Assembly (NCBI GenBank): GCA_014055525.1
Contig: WIAH01000016.1
Span: 1-64,000 of the forward strand
Source of the DNA: Nitrospira sp. CR1.3
GTDB taxonomy: Bacteria > Nitrospirota > Nitrospiria > Nitrospirales > Nitrospiraceae
Length of the DNA stretch: 64,000 bases
Reading direction: 5' to 3'
The first letter of the stretch is position 1. Every line of letters starts with the position of its first letter. The notes beneath the pieces were generated by a model. It did not search any database. It was not told the origin of the DNA and worked only from the letters and a program-made list of their open reading frames with translations. Made by a program: the position numbers and the translations under genes. Below are positions 17,346 to 28,640 of the stretch, in pieces.

Positions 17346-18692
17346 TCACATCGAACGCATGAGCTGAGCAAGCTGCCGGCGCCCACCTGCCCCGCTCATC
17401 GCCTTCATAAACTTTCTCGCGGAAAGAAACTGCTTGATCAATCGATTGACTTCCATGACGTTGGTTCCGCTGCCGCGCGCGATGCGCTTCTTACGGCTGC
17501 CGTTGATGACCGTGTGGTCGCGCCGTTCCCGCGCAGTCATCGAGTCGATAATGGCCGCAACCCGTTTCATCTCGCGCTCCGGCACCTGCCCGTCCATCGC
17601 CCCCTTCAGCTTCTGGCCTCCGGGAAGCATGCCCAGGATTTGATCCAACGACCCGAGTTTGTTGACCTGTCCCAGCTGAGCCCGGAAATCCTCCAGAGTG
17701 AACTGGTTGCTCGTGAGCCGCTTCTGGGCTTCGTCCGCCTGTTCGCGGGTGAAGGTCTCCTGCGCCTTTTCGATCAATGAGAGCACGTCACCCATGCCCA
17801 GAATGCGAGACGCCATGCGATCGGGATGGAATAATTCGAGCGCATCAAGCTTTTCGCCGACACCGAGAAACTTGATCGGCTTGCCGGTCACGGCCCGGAT
17901 CGAGAGCACAGCGCCCCCCCGCGCGTCGCCTTCAACCTTGGTCAGAACGATGCCCGTCAGCCCGACCTGCTGGTCGAACTGCATGGCCATATTGACCGCA
18001 TCCTGACCGGTCATCGCATCGGCCACCAGCAGAACTTCGTGCGGTTGAACCGCTGTCTTCACCGCAACGAGTTCGCCCATCAGCTCGTCGTCGATGTGGA
18101 GACGGCCCCCGGTATCCAGCAGGGCCACATCGAACCCTTGATCACGCGCCCGTTCGACGCCGGCCCGACAAATCCGGACCACGTCGGCCGGCGAGGCGCC
18201 GGCCTGATCCAGCCGATGCACGTCGATCCCGAGGTCGCTTCCCAAAGTCGCCAATTGATCGCCGGCCGCGGGGCGTCGAGGATCCGCGGCGACGAGAAGC
18301 ACCCTTTTGCCTTGACTCTTGAAGAGCTTGGCCAGCTTGCCGCAGGTCGTGGTTTTGCCGGCCCCCTGCAATCCGACCATCATGACAACGGTGGGAGGAA
18401 TTGGCGCGAGAGCGAGACCGGCCTTCTCGCCGCCCATCATCGAGCTCAGTTCGTCCCACACGACCTTCACGACCTGATGCCCGGGCGTCAGACTCTGCAA
18501 GACCTCCTGCCCAACGGCTTTTTGACGCACTCGCTCGATGAAGTCTTTGACGATCTTGAAATTGACGTCCGCCTCCAGCAAGGCAAGACGGACTTCCTTC
18601 AGAGCTTCCGCAATGTTCTGCTCGGTGAGCACACCGGAACCGCGAAGCTTCTTCAGTATCCTTTCGAACTTTTCGCTGAGCGCGTCGAGCAT
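17346..18692 (-). CDS. ffh: Signal recognition particle GTPase Ffh
   Basis: 448 residues: N domain, G domain with GLQGAGKTTTCGK, VAADPRRPAAGDQL, then a methionine-rich M domain that binds 4.5S RNA (RRKKIARGSGT motif region near residue 390). It targets nascent inner-membrane proteins to FtsY. Two G motifs deviate: DTGGR where DTAGR is usual, and TKVEGD where TKxDGD is usual, i.e. Glu in the guanine-specificity position. Length and everything else are normal, so I call it functional. Confidence 0.95.
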   Translation of the reverse strand: MLDALSEKFERILKKLRGSGVLTEQNIAEALKEVRLALLEADVNFKIVKDFIERVRQKAVGQEVLQSLTPGHQVVKVVWDELSSMMGGEKAGLALAPIPPTVVMMVGLQGAGKTTTCGKLAKLFKSQGKRVLLVAADPRRPAAGDQLATLGSDLGIDVHRLDQAGASPADVVRICRAGVERARDQGFDVALLDTGGRLHIDDELMGELVAVKTAVQPHEVLLVADAMTGQDAVNMAMQFDQQVGLTGIVLTKVEGDARGGAVLSIRAVTGKPIKFLGVGEKLDALELFHPDRMASRILGMGDVLSLIEKAQETFTREQADEAQKRLTSNQFTLEDFRAQLGQVNKLGSLDQILGMLPGGQKLKGAMDGQVPEREMKRVAAIIDSMTARERRDHTVINGSRKKRIARGSGTNVMEVNRLIKQFLSARKFMKAMSGAGGRRQLAQLMRSM

Positions 18693-18826
18693 GAGGGTCC
18701 CAAAGAAAAAGGCAATCGAAGCTGCTGCATCCAGATCTCCGATCGCCTCGAAAAATCTACGAAAAGAGCATCGGGTACTCTAAAGGACGACCAACGCGAA
18801 GTCAAGGGAGACGACGCAGCATTTTA

Positions 18827-18855
18827 TTGACATGCCGCAGACCTTTCGATAAGGT
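18827..18855 (+). promoter_or_regulatory. Candidate promoter for the DUF4321-like gene
   Basis: TTGACA (18827-18832), 17-nt spacer, TAAGGT (18850-18855). The -35 is perfect and the -10 is weak. The same TTGACA-N17-TAAGGT combination precedes smbP (42075-42103). The 212-nt gap around it (18693-18904) holds nothing else I recognise. Confidence 0.4.
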
Positions 18856-18904
18856 CCTCACGATGAATCGGTGAGGCTACTCAACAGGTTATGAGGACGT
18901 TTTT

Positions 18905-19161
18905 GTGAGAAAATCGCCCTGGCTTCTGTTGATCTTTCTCCTGATCGGCGGTCTACTGGGAGGGGTTTTGGGAGAGATCCTCCGGGTCATGGCCCCGCAA
19001 GGCACCATTCAGACGATCTTTGCCACCAACTTCACCCCCGGAATCAGCCCCCCGCTCACGATCGATCTGATTCTGATCAAACTCACGCTGGGATTCAGCT
19101 TGAAGATCAGTCTGTTGAGTTTGTTGGGGATGTTTGTGGGCGTCTATCTCTACAAAAACGT

Positions 19162-19165
<4 letters not shown>
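18905..19165 (+). CDS. Small membrane protein, DUF4321-like
   Basis: 86 residues from a GTG with GAGGA upstream. Two hydrophobic segments ([20 protein letters not shown] and the last 30 residues ending [10 protein letters not shown]) flank a loop with [23 protein letters not shown], the pattern of the DUF4321 family. Function unknown; likely inner membrane. The 3' end overlaps uvrB by 4 nt tail to tail. Confidence 0.75.
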
Positions 19166-21165
<2,000 letters not shown>

Positions 21166-21293
21166 GAGGTCCCTATGGCCCGTTACTCTACCACGTCGGC
21201 GGGCAGGCCTTCATATCGAAGCCGAAGGGAATCACGACCGACAGCCTGCCGGCGCGGTCGTGACTCTCTCCGTTATGGGCTGGGAGCAACCGG

Positions 21294-22601
21294 TCAGCGC
21301 CCGATTCGCCTCGACCGTCCGGCCTGGGCCCCGCGACGATGAAACGACTCGCCGGTGCCGCTCTCGTGGAATCGACCGGGCGCCGCGCTTCCGTGGCGGT
21401 GCGGCCTCTGGTGGCGCGCCTGCGGCTCGCCGGGAGCGGCGGAGGCTGCAGGCGGTAACGTTGCGAAGGGCGGCAGCGGAAGCTTTTTCGTCTCGATCCG
21501 TAGCTGCCTCACCATGCGAAGGTACTCTCGTTCCTCCGCCTGCGACAGAATCAGATAGGTGGACCCTTCTTTCTCGGCGCGGCCAGTCCGGCCGGCCCGG
21601 TGCACATAGGAATTGGGATTCGTCGGCAATTCGTAATGGATGACCTGCGCGACATCAGGAATGTCCAACCCCCGCGCGGCGACATCGGTCGCCACAAGCG
21701 AGCGAATCCGGCCGGCGCGAAAGGCTCCCAATGTCCGCTCGCGTTGCGCCTGGCTGTGGTTACCGGTGATCGAGCCGACCGAAGCCGGTTCACCGCCCAA
21801 TTTGGAGGCAAGACGCCGCACCTTATACTTCTGATCGCAAAAGACCATCGACCGCTCTCCGGATTTCACGGTCTGCAGCAACGTATGCACCAGTTGCGTG
21901 CGTGACTGCTCGGCCGGCACGACATAGTAGGCATGCGTGATCGACGCAGGGCTGCTGATTCCGGGATCAACCGAAATTCGGGCCGGGTTGCGCAGCATGC
22001 CCTGCGCGAGCTGCTGAATCTCCGGCGAAAAGGTGGCCGAAAAGAGCAGCGTTTGTCGCTCATGCGGCAACAGGCTCAAAATTCGCTGGATATCCCGCAA
22101 GAACCCTCGATCCAGCATCTGGTCCGCCTCATCCATGACCAGCCACGTCACTTCCCTCAGCTGGAGGTGTCCGGAGCCGGCCAAATCGAGCAACCGCCCC
22201 GGCGTTCCGACCACGACCAACGGCGGCCGCTTCAACGCGCGATAATGACGTTCGATCGGCGTGCCGCCGTAGACGGCCAGCGACGTGACCGTCGGCGGAG
22301 CATACTTGCGCAGTTCCATTTCGATCTGCAGGGCAAGTTCCCTCGTAGGCGCCAAAATCAGAAATTGCGGGTTTCTTTCGCTTCCCGATCCCGACACCCC
22401 AAGCCGCAAGGCCCGCTCGATCAATGGCAAAAGAAACGCCAAAGTTTTTCCGCTCCCGGTCTTGGCTTGCGCCATCACGTCGCGGCCGTCCAACGCGGGC
22501 CGAATGGCGGCCTGTTGGATCGGTGTCGGCGCGGTAATCCCGGCCTGTTGCAGGCGCTGGGCAAGAAACGGGGGCAGACTCATCTCAGCAAACATAGACA
22601 T
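21294..22601 (-). CDS. DEAD-box RNA helicase (RhlE-type)
   Basis: 435 residues. Q motif PTPIQQAAI, motif I AKTGSGKT, motif II DEAD, motif III SAT and motif VI HRAGRTGR are all intact. The C-terminal 60 residues are basic and rich in Arg, His and Gly (QARHQRPHRHG), a typical RNA-binding tail. AAGGAGAG precedes the ATG. It lies downstream of the RRM gene, with a terminator at 22691-22724 between them, which suggests a cold-response or RNA-remodelling pair. Confidence 0.92.
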   Translation of the reverse strand: MSMFAEMSLPPFLAQRLQQAGITAPTPIQQAAIRPALDGRDVMAQAKTGSGKTLAFLLPLIERALRLGVSGSGSERNPQFLILAPTRELALQIEMELRKYAPPTVTSLAVYGGTPIERHYRALKRPPLVVVGTPGRLLDLAGSGHLQLREVTWLVMDEADQMLDRGFLRDIQRILSLLPHERQTLLFSATFSPEIQQLAQGMLRNPARISVDPGISSPASITHAYYVVPAEQSRTQLVHTLLQTVKSGERSMVFCDQKYKVRRLASKLGGEPASVGSITGNHSQAQRERTLGAFRAGRIRSLVATDVAARGLDIPDVAQVIHYELPTNPNSYVHRAGRTGRAEKEGSTYLILSQAEEREYLRMVRQLRIETKKLPLPPFATLPPAASAAPGEPQARHQRPHRHGSAAPGRFHESGTGESFHRRGAQAGRSRRIGR

Positions 22602-22690
22602 AACTCTCCTTGTATGGACTAACTTCCCGGGACTGCAAATCGGCCGATTATTCGGCCGAGAAACGCATCGTGAGGATGGGCAATTCTAGG

Positions 22691-22724
22691 AAGGAAAAGC
22701 GGGGCTGTCGTGTCGACAGCCCCG
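22691..22724 (-). terminator. Intrinsic terminator after the RRM gene
   Basis: A perfect 10-bp stem (arms 22700-22709 and 22715-22724, GGGGCTGTC/GACAGCCCC plus one closing pair) with a 5-nt loop is followed on the minus strand by CTTTTCCTT. It lies between the RRM stop and the helicase start. Confidence 0.65.
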
Positions 22725-22747
22725 ACATGAACTGAAAACGACTCGGC

Positions 22748-23047
22748 TCAGTGCCGGCCGCCACCGAACCCGCCGCGGCCTCCGCCGCCTGAGCGTGGTT
22801 CTTGCGGACGCGCTTCGTTGACCGTCAACGTGCGGCCGCCCAGTTGGGTACCGTTCAACGCGGTGATCGCAGCCTGAGCTTCCGAATCGCTGGACATCTC
22901 CACAAAGCCGAAGCCTCGGGACTGACCAGTGAACTTATCGGTGATGATTCGGGCTGATGCCACCGCCCCATGCGCAGCAAAGAGATCGCTCAACTGCTGC
23001 TCGGTTGTGGAATACGGCAAACCCCCAACATAAATCTTCGAACCCAT
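22748..23047 (-). CDS. RRM-domain RNA-binding protein
   Basis: 99 residues starting MGSKIYVGGLPYSTTE; a perfect AAAGGAGG sits 6 nt upstream, so the longer frame to 23122 is rejected. One RRM with RNP2 KIYVGGLP and RNP1 RGFGFVEM, then a Gly/Arg-rich tail (RSGGGGRGGFGGGRH) like cyanobacterial and plant glycine-rich RNA-binding proteins that respond to cold. It probably has a leader of about 190 nt (see 23248-23276). Confidence 0.93.
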   Translation of the reverse strand: MGSKIYVGGLPYSTTEQQLSDLFAAHGAVASARIITDKFTGQSRGFGFVEMSSDSEAQAAITALNGTQLGGRTLTVNEARPQEPRSGGGGRGGFGGGRH

Positions 23048-23247
23048 TGGGTTCCTCCTTTGAGAAATTGGTGTTGTCTTGGACTCGAGAAGAGGTGAGG
23101 AAGGAATGGGCCGAAGACGCAAACACGATGGCGACTCAGGTCTGGCTTCCGATCAGATCCCCGGGCAGAACCAAAACAACATCAGTATCAGGCCTTGTCA
23201 CTCTCCACTGTCGCACCACCAGGCCTTTCGCGGTGCTACACGGGTGG

Positions 23248-23276
23248 ACTGTACCGTACCGCGATGCCAAATGCAA
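23248..23276 (-). promoter_or_regulatory. Weak candidate promoter for the RRM gene
   Basis: Minus strand TTGCAT (23271-23276), 17-nt spacer, TACAGT (23248-23253). Both boxes are partial matches. If real it gives a 5' leader near 190 nt, in line with cold-shock mRNAs. The remainder of the 264-nt gap 23048-23311 shows no gene. Confidence 0.3.
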
Positions 23277-23311
23277 GCAGTGAGTGAGAATAGCCGACCG
23301 TACCGCCCTGC

Positions 23312-24115
23312 TCAGTACGCGGCCGGAGCGGAAAGAGGGCGCTGAGAGAACAACGGAACTGCGTGCAAGCTGTCGAAATGCAAGGACGAATTCCCGCCTA
23401 CGACCAGCCCCACCTGACCAAGCCCGAGCGATTGGTCTTGAATGGAGAGAAGGAGTTCGCCATCGAAGAACGTCTCGATGAAATCCTTGCTGATGATCGT
23501 GTTGCGCTGGATCCGAAGCGAATGCCAGTCCACGACCTTTGGAGTGATCGCAGTTTGGCCAAGTACCGCCACCTGACCGTCGAGAACGCGGATGACTTTG
23601 AGGTGTTTCGCCGCGAGATCGACGACTGCGGCGTAAAATTGCTTTGCGCCCGTGAGTCCGATCACAATCCCGCCCTGCCCGACTCCTCCCTCAGTCGGAA
23701 AACGCAGCCGGACCGACACATCAGGATACTCATACTGCAACTTGTTCGCGACGAGCATGCGATAGCAGGATCCGTTCCGACAGGATGAGGCCGCTTTCAG
23801 CATGTTGGGCGGGGAGGGAGCGGCGGCATCGGACCCGATCACCCAGACTCCCGTTGACTCTTCTCCGATACTCAATTGAGAGAAATCGATCGGAAACTCA
23901 TCGGCATTCTGCTGATCAAACGTCCAACGATTGAACAGGCCTCCAAAAATCTGGCCCTTGAGGTTAGCCTCTTTCTCCGCCTGGTTTTCGTTCTGGATGG
24001 CCGCAGTAGGGCCGAGAAGCAGGCCCCCTTGAATAATCATCGCGCCGACAACCACCGCCAGCCGGCATGCCCGATTCCGCTGTCTATTCACGACGGGGAG
24101 AGCTTGGTTCATCAC
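23312..24115 (-). CDS. Exported concanavalin-like (LamG/DUF1080-type) protein
   Basis: 267 residues with an N-terminal hydrophobic signal (LAVVVGAMIIQGGLLLGPTAA). The rest is a beta-sandwich pattern: WTFDQQNADEFP opening, YEYPDVSVRLRFPTEGG, GGIVIGLTGAKQFYAAVVDL, DWHSLRIQRN, FFDGELLLSIQDQSLGLGQVGLVV. This matches families that bind or act on glycans, but I see no catalytic motif. It overlaps the small gene upstream by 4 nt. Confidence 0.65.
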   Translation of the reverse strand: MMNQALPVVNRQRNRACRLAVVVGAMIIQGGLLLGPTAAIQNENQAEKEANLKGQIFGGLFNRWTFDQQNADEFPIDFSQLSIGEESTGVWVIGSDAAAPSPPNMLKAASSCRNGSCYRMLVANKLQYEYPDVSVRLRFPTEGGVGQGGIVIGLTGAKQFYAAVVDLAAKHLKVIRVLDGQVAVLGQTAITPKVVDWHSLRIQRNTIISKDFIETFFDGELLLSIQDQSLGLGQVGLVVGGNSSLHFDSLHAVPLFSQRPLSAPAAY

Positions 24116-24366
24116 GGCTTCTTCGATACGCGCTGCGTGAGTTCAATGATTTCCTGTTGCCGACGGTCTCGTTCGTGGAGAATCTGCTTTCTCCGCTGCC
24201 AACGGTTCCATGTCCACCATCGCAATTTATCGCGAAAGGTTACGACAGGGGGGCGGATGCTGCCGCCGGGCGCATGCTGAAAATCGTATCCCTCATGACT
24301 ATCCCGCCGTTCGAAGAACCGTCGATACAGATGATCGTAAATGCCTTTCCCCGCTTCGCCTGCCAC
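24112..24366 (-). CDS. Small hypothetical protein
   Basis: 84 residues, strongly charged and aromatic (DKLRWWTWNRWQRRKQILHERDRRQQEI). No signal peptide or membrane segment. The middle part is rich in Arg and Trp and the C-terminus is helical. It sits 11 nt after the YyaL-type gene and overlaps the next gene by 4 nt, so it belongs to that operon. Not recognised. Confidence 0.6.
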   Translation of the reverse strand: MAGEAGKGIYDHLYRRFFERRDSHEGYDFQHAPGGSIRPPVVTFRDKLRWWTWNRWQRRKQILHERDRRQQEIIELTQRVSKKP

Positions 24367-24377
24367 TGCGCTTCTCC

Positions 24378-26438
24378 TTATAATAGCAATGTGTCAAGCT
24401 GCCGCGGCTCCGTGACGGGCGCCGAACAAGTTCTGCCGTGGCAAACGTAGGCCGCGGGACTCCCTTTGACCGTTGTTTTCCCGGCGGCAAGCAGCAGCTC
24501 GGATTCCCCGGCTCGTCTCGGTTCTTCTACCGTAAGAACCGTACGATTCGGAAGATACCGCTGATGCACCATTGTCAGCAGGGCTTCGGTCAACGGATTG
24601 CCTCGGCTTCCGATGATTACGATCTCCTTCGGCTGAGAGAGGTACCAGTCCAACGCACACAGCATGGAAGATGCCCCGTAAGGATTGTGCTTCATCAGGC
24701 TGTGAAACAGCATCAATATCTGTCCGGCCCTGTCATAATACCGCTCCTCTCCGGTGAAAGAGAAGAGCCTCAGCAAGAGCGCGGCAAAGATCGCGTTTCC
24801 CGAGGGAATGGCGCTATCGGCGCCGGATTTCATCCGTTGCAACAAGGGTTCGTGATCATGACTGGTGAAAAAGCAGCCGCTCCCCGCATCATCCCAGAAA
24901 TGTGCCAATATCCCGTCCGCGACTTCGCGCGCCCGATCGAGATACCACCGGTGCGACGTCGCTTCGAATGCATCGAGCAGGGCCGTCCCCAGCCAGGTTG
25001 CGTCATCGAGGTAACCGTTCAAACGTCCCCGCCCTGCGGTAATCGATCGGCGCACTCGGCCGTCGGCGTAGGCATAATCCACCAAGAAGGTCAGCGCTTT
25101 CTCGGCAACCGCGAGGTAGGCCGACGTGCCGAACGCGTGGTAGGCATCCAGAAACGCGGATGCCATCATGGCGTTCCAGGCGGTCAAAATGTTCTTATCG
25201 CGCAACGGCTTCACCCGTCGATCGCGAACAGCCAGTACCTTCTCCCGCGCGGGCCGTAGCACCGCTTCTGCCAGCTCCAGCTCTTCCGGGGACGATCTGA
25301 GCCCATCCAACCGGTGCAACACATTCTTCCCTTCAAAATTCCCCCCGTCCGTTACCCCGTACGCGCGGCAAAATTCCCCGCCCAAGTCTGCTCCGAGAAT
25401 GGCCGTCAGCTCCGCCGGATCCCATGTGAAGAACTTCCCCTCATGTCCTTCGCTGTCGGCGTCTTGCGCGGCGAAGAACGCTCCATCCTGGTGTGTCAGT
25501 TCCCGGCGAACGTAATCCAATGTGTCTTCGACGACGCGACGAAACCGTTCCTCCTTGCTCAATCGCCACCCATCAAGGTAAATCCGCACCAGCTGGGCGT
25601 TGTCATACAGCATTTTCTCGAAATGAGGCACCATCCATCGGCTATCCACCGAATAGCGGTGAAACCCGCCGCCGAGATGGTCGTAAATTCCCCCGGCTGC
25701 CATGACCCGCAGCTGAAACAAGGCCTTCTGCCGAAGCGATTCATCGCCGGTGCGTGCGGAATGCCGCAGCATAAGATTCAGCGGGGGCACCGTGGGGAAT
25801 TTCGGCCCTTCGCCGAAGCCGCCGTGGACGTCGTCAAAGAGTTGTTCCAGTTCCTTCGCCGCATCCTCGAGCAGTCGGTTTGTCAACGGTTCATCAGAAC
25901 GATTCGGCGCTCCGACTCGGCGCAGCCCCGCCCTGACTCGTTCCACATTTCTCGTCACTTCGTCGCGATGATCTCGATAGGCCTCGATGACGCCGCGCAA
26001 CACCTCAAGAAATCCAGGCAGGTTGTAGCGTGGAACAGGGGGGAAATATGTCCCGCCGTAGAACGGTTCTTGATCGGGCGTCAGAAACATCGTGAGCGGC
26101 CATCCGCCGCCGCGTCCTGTAAATACCTGAACGGATTTCTGATAGATCTCGTCGAGATCCGGGCGTTCCTCGCGATCCACCTTGATGTTGACGAAATGCT
26201 CATTCATGACCTTGGCGATCTCGGCGTCCTCGAATGATTCATGCGCCATGACGTGACACCAGTGGCAGGCCGAGTACCCGACCGATAAGAGGATCGGTTT
26301 ATTCTCGGCTTTCGCCTTCGACAGCGCCTCCCCTCCCCAGGGATGCCAATCCACCGGATTTTCCGCATGCTGCCGGAGATATGGACTCGGCTCGGACGAG
26401 AGACGATTGGGAGAACGACGCGCAGATGGTTGTGTCAC
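24378..26438 (-). CDS. YyaL/DUF255 thioredoxin-fold + glycosidase-like protein
   Basis: 686 residues from a GTG at 26438 with GAGGAA eight bases upstream; a longer frame to 26495 lacks such a site. The N-terminal thioredoxin-like DUF255 domain shows [27 protein letters not shown] (CxxC) and [14 protein letters not shown]. The rest is an alpha/alpha-toroid like N-acylglucosamine epimerases ([43 protein letters not shown]). The family is widespread and its function is unsettled. Complete length. Confidence 0.88.
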   Translation of the reverse strand: MTQPSARRSPNRLSSEPSPYLRQHAENPVDWHPWGGEALSKAKAENKPILLSVGYSACHWCHVMAHESFEDAEIAKVMNEHFVNIKVDREERPDLDEIYQKSVQVFTGRGGGWPLTMFLTPDQEPFYGGTYFPPVPRYNLPGFLEVLRGVIEAYRDHRDEVTRNVERVRAGLRRVGAPNRSDEPLTNRLLEDAAKELEQLFDDVHGGFGEGPKFPTVPPLNLMLRHSARTGDESLRQKALFQLRVMAAGGIYDHLGGGFHRYSVDSRWMVPHFEKMLYDNAQLVRIYLDGWRLSKEERFRRVVEDTLDYVRRELTHQDGAFFAAQDADSEGHEGKFFTWDPAELTAILGADLGGEFCRAYGVTDGGNFEGKNVLHRLDGLRSSPEELELAEAVLRPAREKVLAVRDRRVKPLRDKNILTAWNAMMASAFLDAYHAFGTSAYLAVAEKALTFLVDYAYADGRVRRSITAGRGRLNGYLDDATWLGTALLDAFEATSHRWYLDRAREVADGILAHFWDDAGSGCFFTSHDHEPLLQRMKSGADSAIPSGNAIFAALLLRLFSFTGEERYYDRAGQILMLFHSLMKHNPYGASSMLCALDWYLSQPKEIVIIGSRGNPLTEALLTMVHQRYLPNRTVLTVEEPRRAGESELLLAAGKTTVKGSPAAYVCHGRTCSAPVTEPRQLDTLLL

Positions 26439-26466
26439 AGAATATTTCCTCGACGAGCAGTTGGAC

Positions 26467-26495
26467 ATCGTACCGTGGCTTCCAGTACTCTGCAA
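26467..26495 (-). promoter_or_regulatory. Weak candidate promoter for the YyaL-type gene
   Basis: Minus strand TTGCAG (26490-26495), 17-nt spacer, TACGAT (26467-26472), about 25 nt before the GTG start. Partial matches only; it lies in the 90-nt divergent gap with the M28 peptidase gene. Confidence 0.25.
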
Positions 26496-26528
26496 TGAAA
26501 CTCACCTTGTCTACGCACGTATCGGCAT

Positions 26529-28055
26529 ATGACGCGCAAGATTGCTCGTGTCGTCACTTTTTCTCTGTTGATCGGATTGCCTCGATTCGCCTCCGCGGGC
26601 TCCGAGCTTGACGCTTTCCTCTCAGGGCGCGACTCACTCGAAGCAGCGCTGGATCAGATTTCCGCCGAACGCATGTTGGCGGATATTAGAACCCTGAGCG
26701 GGCCGCTCTTTCGAGGTCGGCAGGCCGGCAGCGCCCAAGATGAGGAATCGGCTTCGTTCGTTGCCACTCGATTCAGCGAGCTCAGGCTTCACCGTTCTCC
26801 TGCTTCTCCCCCCCAGAATCAGACCAACCCCTTGCCCCGGCAGGAATGGAAACAGACCAGTCCGGTTCCGACACGAACTATTGACGACGACGTGCTGGTT
26901 GAACTGACCCTTCCCGATCGTCGCCTCCCCCTCCGCGTTGGCTCGGACCTGCTTCCCGTGCTCGACTCTCCTTCCGCCGACGTCGCGGGACCGATCATCT
27001 TTGTCGGTTACGGGATCTCGGACCCGGCGCAGGGCATCGACGACTACGCCGGCCTCGATGTGCGCGACAAGATCGTGCTCTTCCTGCGGGGAAAACCGGA
27101 GAAGTATGCAGGTTCCGCCTCTCACGCCGGCAAAGAACGCCTCGCCAAACAGAAGGGCGCGGTCGCGTACCTGACCGTCACAGGGCCGATCTTAAACGCA
27201 TATGAACAGAGACGCGGCGTCACCGGGAATCCCAGCGCCTTCTATTCCGCCACGGAAGTCGATCATCAGTTGCCGGGAGCCTGGATCAGTTCCGACACAG
27301 CCGACACCATCATCCGCGAAGGGAGCGGCGGCAACATCTCGCTGCGCACCCTGCAGGAAGAGCTTAATCGTGCCGGCACGTCGCGGTCGAGAGCCACGGG
27401 CACGTCGGCCGTCCTCTCATGGACAAGCCGCCTCACGACCGGCACTCTCTTCAACGTCATTTCTCTCATTCGAGGTGACACGACCGGCGACGAGACCGTC
27501 CTGATCGGGGCTCATCGCGACCATTTCGGGCGACAGGCCGGCCTGCTATTCGCCGGCGCGGACGACAACGCCTCAGGCACGGCCGTGCTGTTGGAGGTGG
27601 CCCGAGTGTTTGCCGCCGCGCCGGTCGCGCCGAAACGATCTATCCTCTTTGTGTCGTTCAGCGGCGAGGAGCAGGGACTGTTGGGATCAAAGTTGTACGT
27701 CTCTCAACCGATCACTCCCCTTGCAAAGACGATGGGGATGATCAATGTGGACCATGCAGGGATAGGAAACGGGCGCCTGACGGTTGGCGTCACAGGACTT
27801 GAGAAGACCGTCGCTCAGCAGGCCGGGCAATCGAGCGGGATCTCAGATAAGTTGGACCTGTTCGGATTTTTTCCCGGAGGCGACCATGTGCCGTTTAAGG
27901 AAGCCGGTGTGCCGACCATCACGGTCGTCAGCGGAGGCATTCATCCTCACTTTCACCAGCCGACTGATACGGCGGATACCATCGACCCGAAGATCCTAGA
28001 ATCCGTTGCGCGCTACGTCTTCGCCCTCGCATGGCAATTGGCCAATGCCCCGTGA
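26529..28055 (+). CDS. Exported M28 family aminopeptidase with PA domain
   Basis: 508 residues: signal peptide (VVTFSLLIGLPRFASAG), a protease-associated domain (about 150-250, FVGYGISDPAQGIDDYAGLD), then the M28 catalytic domain. Two-zinc ligands are visible in GAHRDHFG, GADDNASGT, SGEEQGLLGS, INVDHAG and HPHFHQPTDT, so it should be active. It is expected to release N-terminal amino acids in the periplasm or outside. No clear ribosome site precedes the ATG. Confidence 0.9.
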   Translation: MTRKIARVVTFSLLIGLPRFASAGSELDAFLSGRDSLEAALDQISAERMLADIRTLSGPLFRGRQAGSAQDEESASFVATRFSELRLHRSPASPPQNQTNPLPRQEWKQTSPVPTRTIDDDVLVELTLPDRRLPLRVGSDLLPVLDSPSADVAGPIIFVGYGISDPAQGIDDYAGLDVRDKIVLFLRGKPEKYAGSASHAGKERLAKQKGAVAYLTVTGPILNAYEQRRGVTGNPSAFYSATEVDHQLPGAWISSDTADTIIREGSGGNISLRTLQEELNRAGTSRSRATGTSAVLSWTSRLTTGTLFNVISLIRGDTTGDETVLIGAHRDHFGRQAGLLFAGADDNASGTAVLLEVARVFAAAPVAPKRSILFVSFSGEEQGLLGSKLYVSQPITPLAKTMGMINVDHAGIGNGRLTVGVTGLEKTVAQQAGQSSGISDKLDLFGFFPGGDHVPFKEAGVPTITVVSGGIHPHFHQPTDTADTIDPKILESVARYVFALAWQLANAP

Positions 28056-28160
28056 TTCAGGCGCGTGGAAAGAGGCCCGAGGCTGGAATAAGACGGTCGA
28101 GCGCGAGACTCCACGACCGCGCGTTTACCGCTGGCCTTTCGCCTGGCGCCTCTAGCCTGC

Positions 28161-28589
28161 CTATGGGATTTCGTCGATGAGTGTCGATTCGATGGGCGGT
28201 AATGGCGATGTACGCCGGGGAGGGCCAGGAAGCACGAGGGGGGTTCCCACCTGGTTGGCTCCCTGAATCAGACCGATCGAGAGCTGCGGACCCAAGGTCA
28301 TGACTGCGCCGCTCCAAGCTTGACTGCTTGTCGGGTTGCGGAAGCTGAATGATTGGAAATTGTTTCCGAAATTATACAGAAATCCTTGAGTCCCCTGATT
28401 GTCGAGATAGAGATTGCCCGGCCCGGTCAGATTGAAGAGCGGGGCGACTCCCCCGTCAAACCCGCGAACACCGGAGACCGTTTGCCCCCAGGCCGGCGAA
28501 CTTATTGAGCTACAGAGAATGAGAGCGAGCCACAAGAACGACGGGATCTTGCGCTGCTTGCTCGCAGGAAGTCCATGACAGGTTCTCAT
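28161..28589 (-). CDS. Exported hypothetical protein
   Basis: 142 residues from the ATG at 28589; the longer frame to 28913 would run antisense inside tolC and is rejected. Signal peptide FLWLALILCSSISSPAWGQ, then a Gly/Asn/Phe-rich segment (LYLDNQGTQGFLYNFGNNFQ) and a Pro-rich C-terminus. No known family. Convergent with the M28 gene; the 105-nt gap 28056-28160 has imperfect inverted repeats that could end transcription from both sides. Confidence 0.6.
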   Translation of the reverse strand: MRTCHGLPASKQRKIPSFLWLALILCSSISSPAWGQTVSGVRGFDGGVAPLFNLTGPGNLYLDNQGTQGFLYNFGNNFQSFSFRNPTSSQAWSGAVMTLGPQLSIGLIQGANQVGTPLVLPGPPRRTSPLPPIESTLIDEIP

Positions 28590-28603
28590 AAACTCATTAT
28601 AGT
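28575..28603 (+). promoter_or_regulatory. Candidate promoter for the tolC-like gene
   Basis: ATGACA (28575-28580), 17-nt spacer, TATAGT (28598-28603); each box matches 5 of 6. It overlaps the start codon of the divergent gene at 28589. GGGGGGA stands just before the tolC ATG. Confidence 0.45.
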
Positions 28604-28640
28604 ATGGGAGACATTTCCCTGTCGACCATAAGGGGGGATC

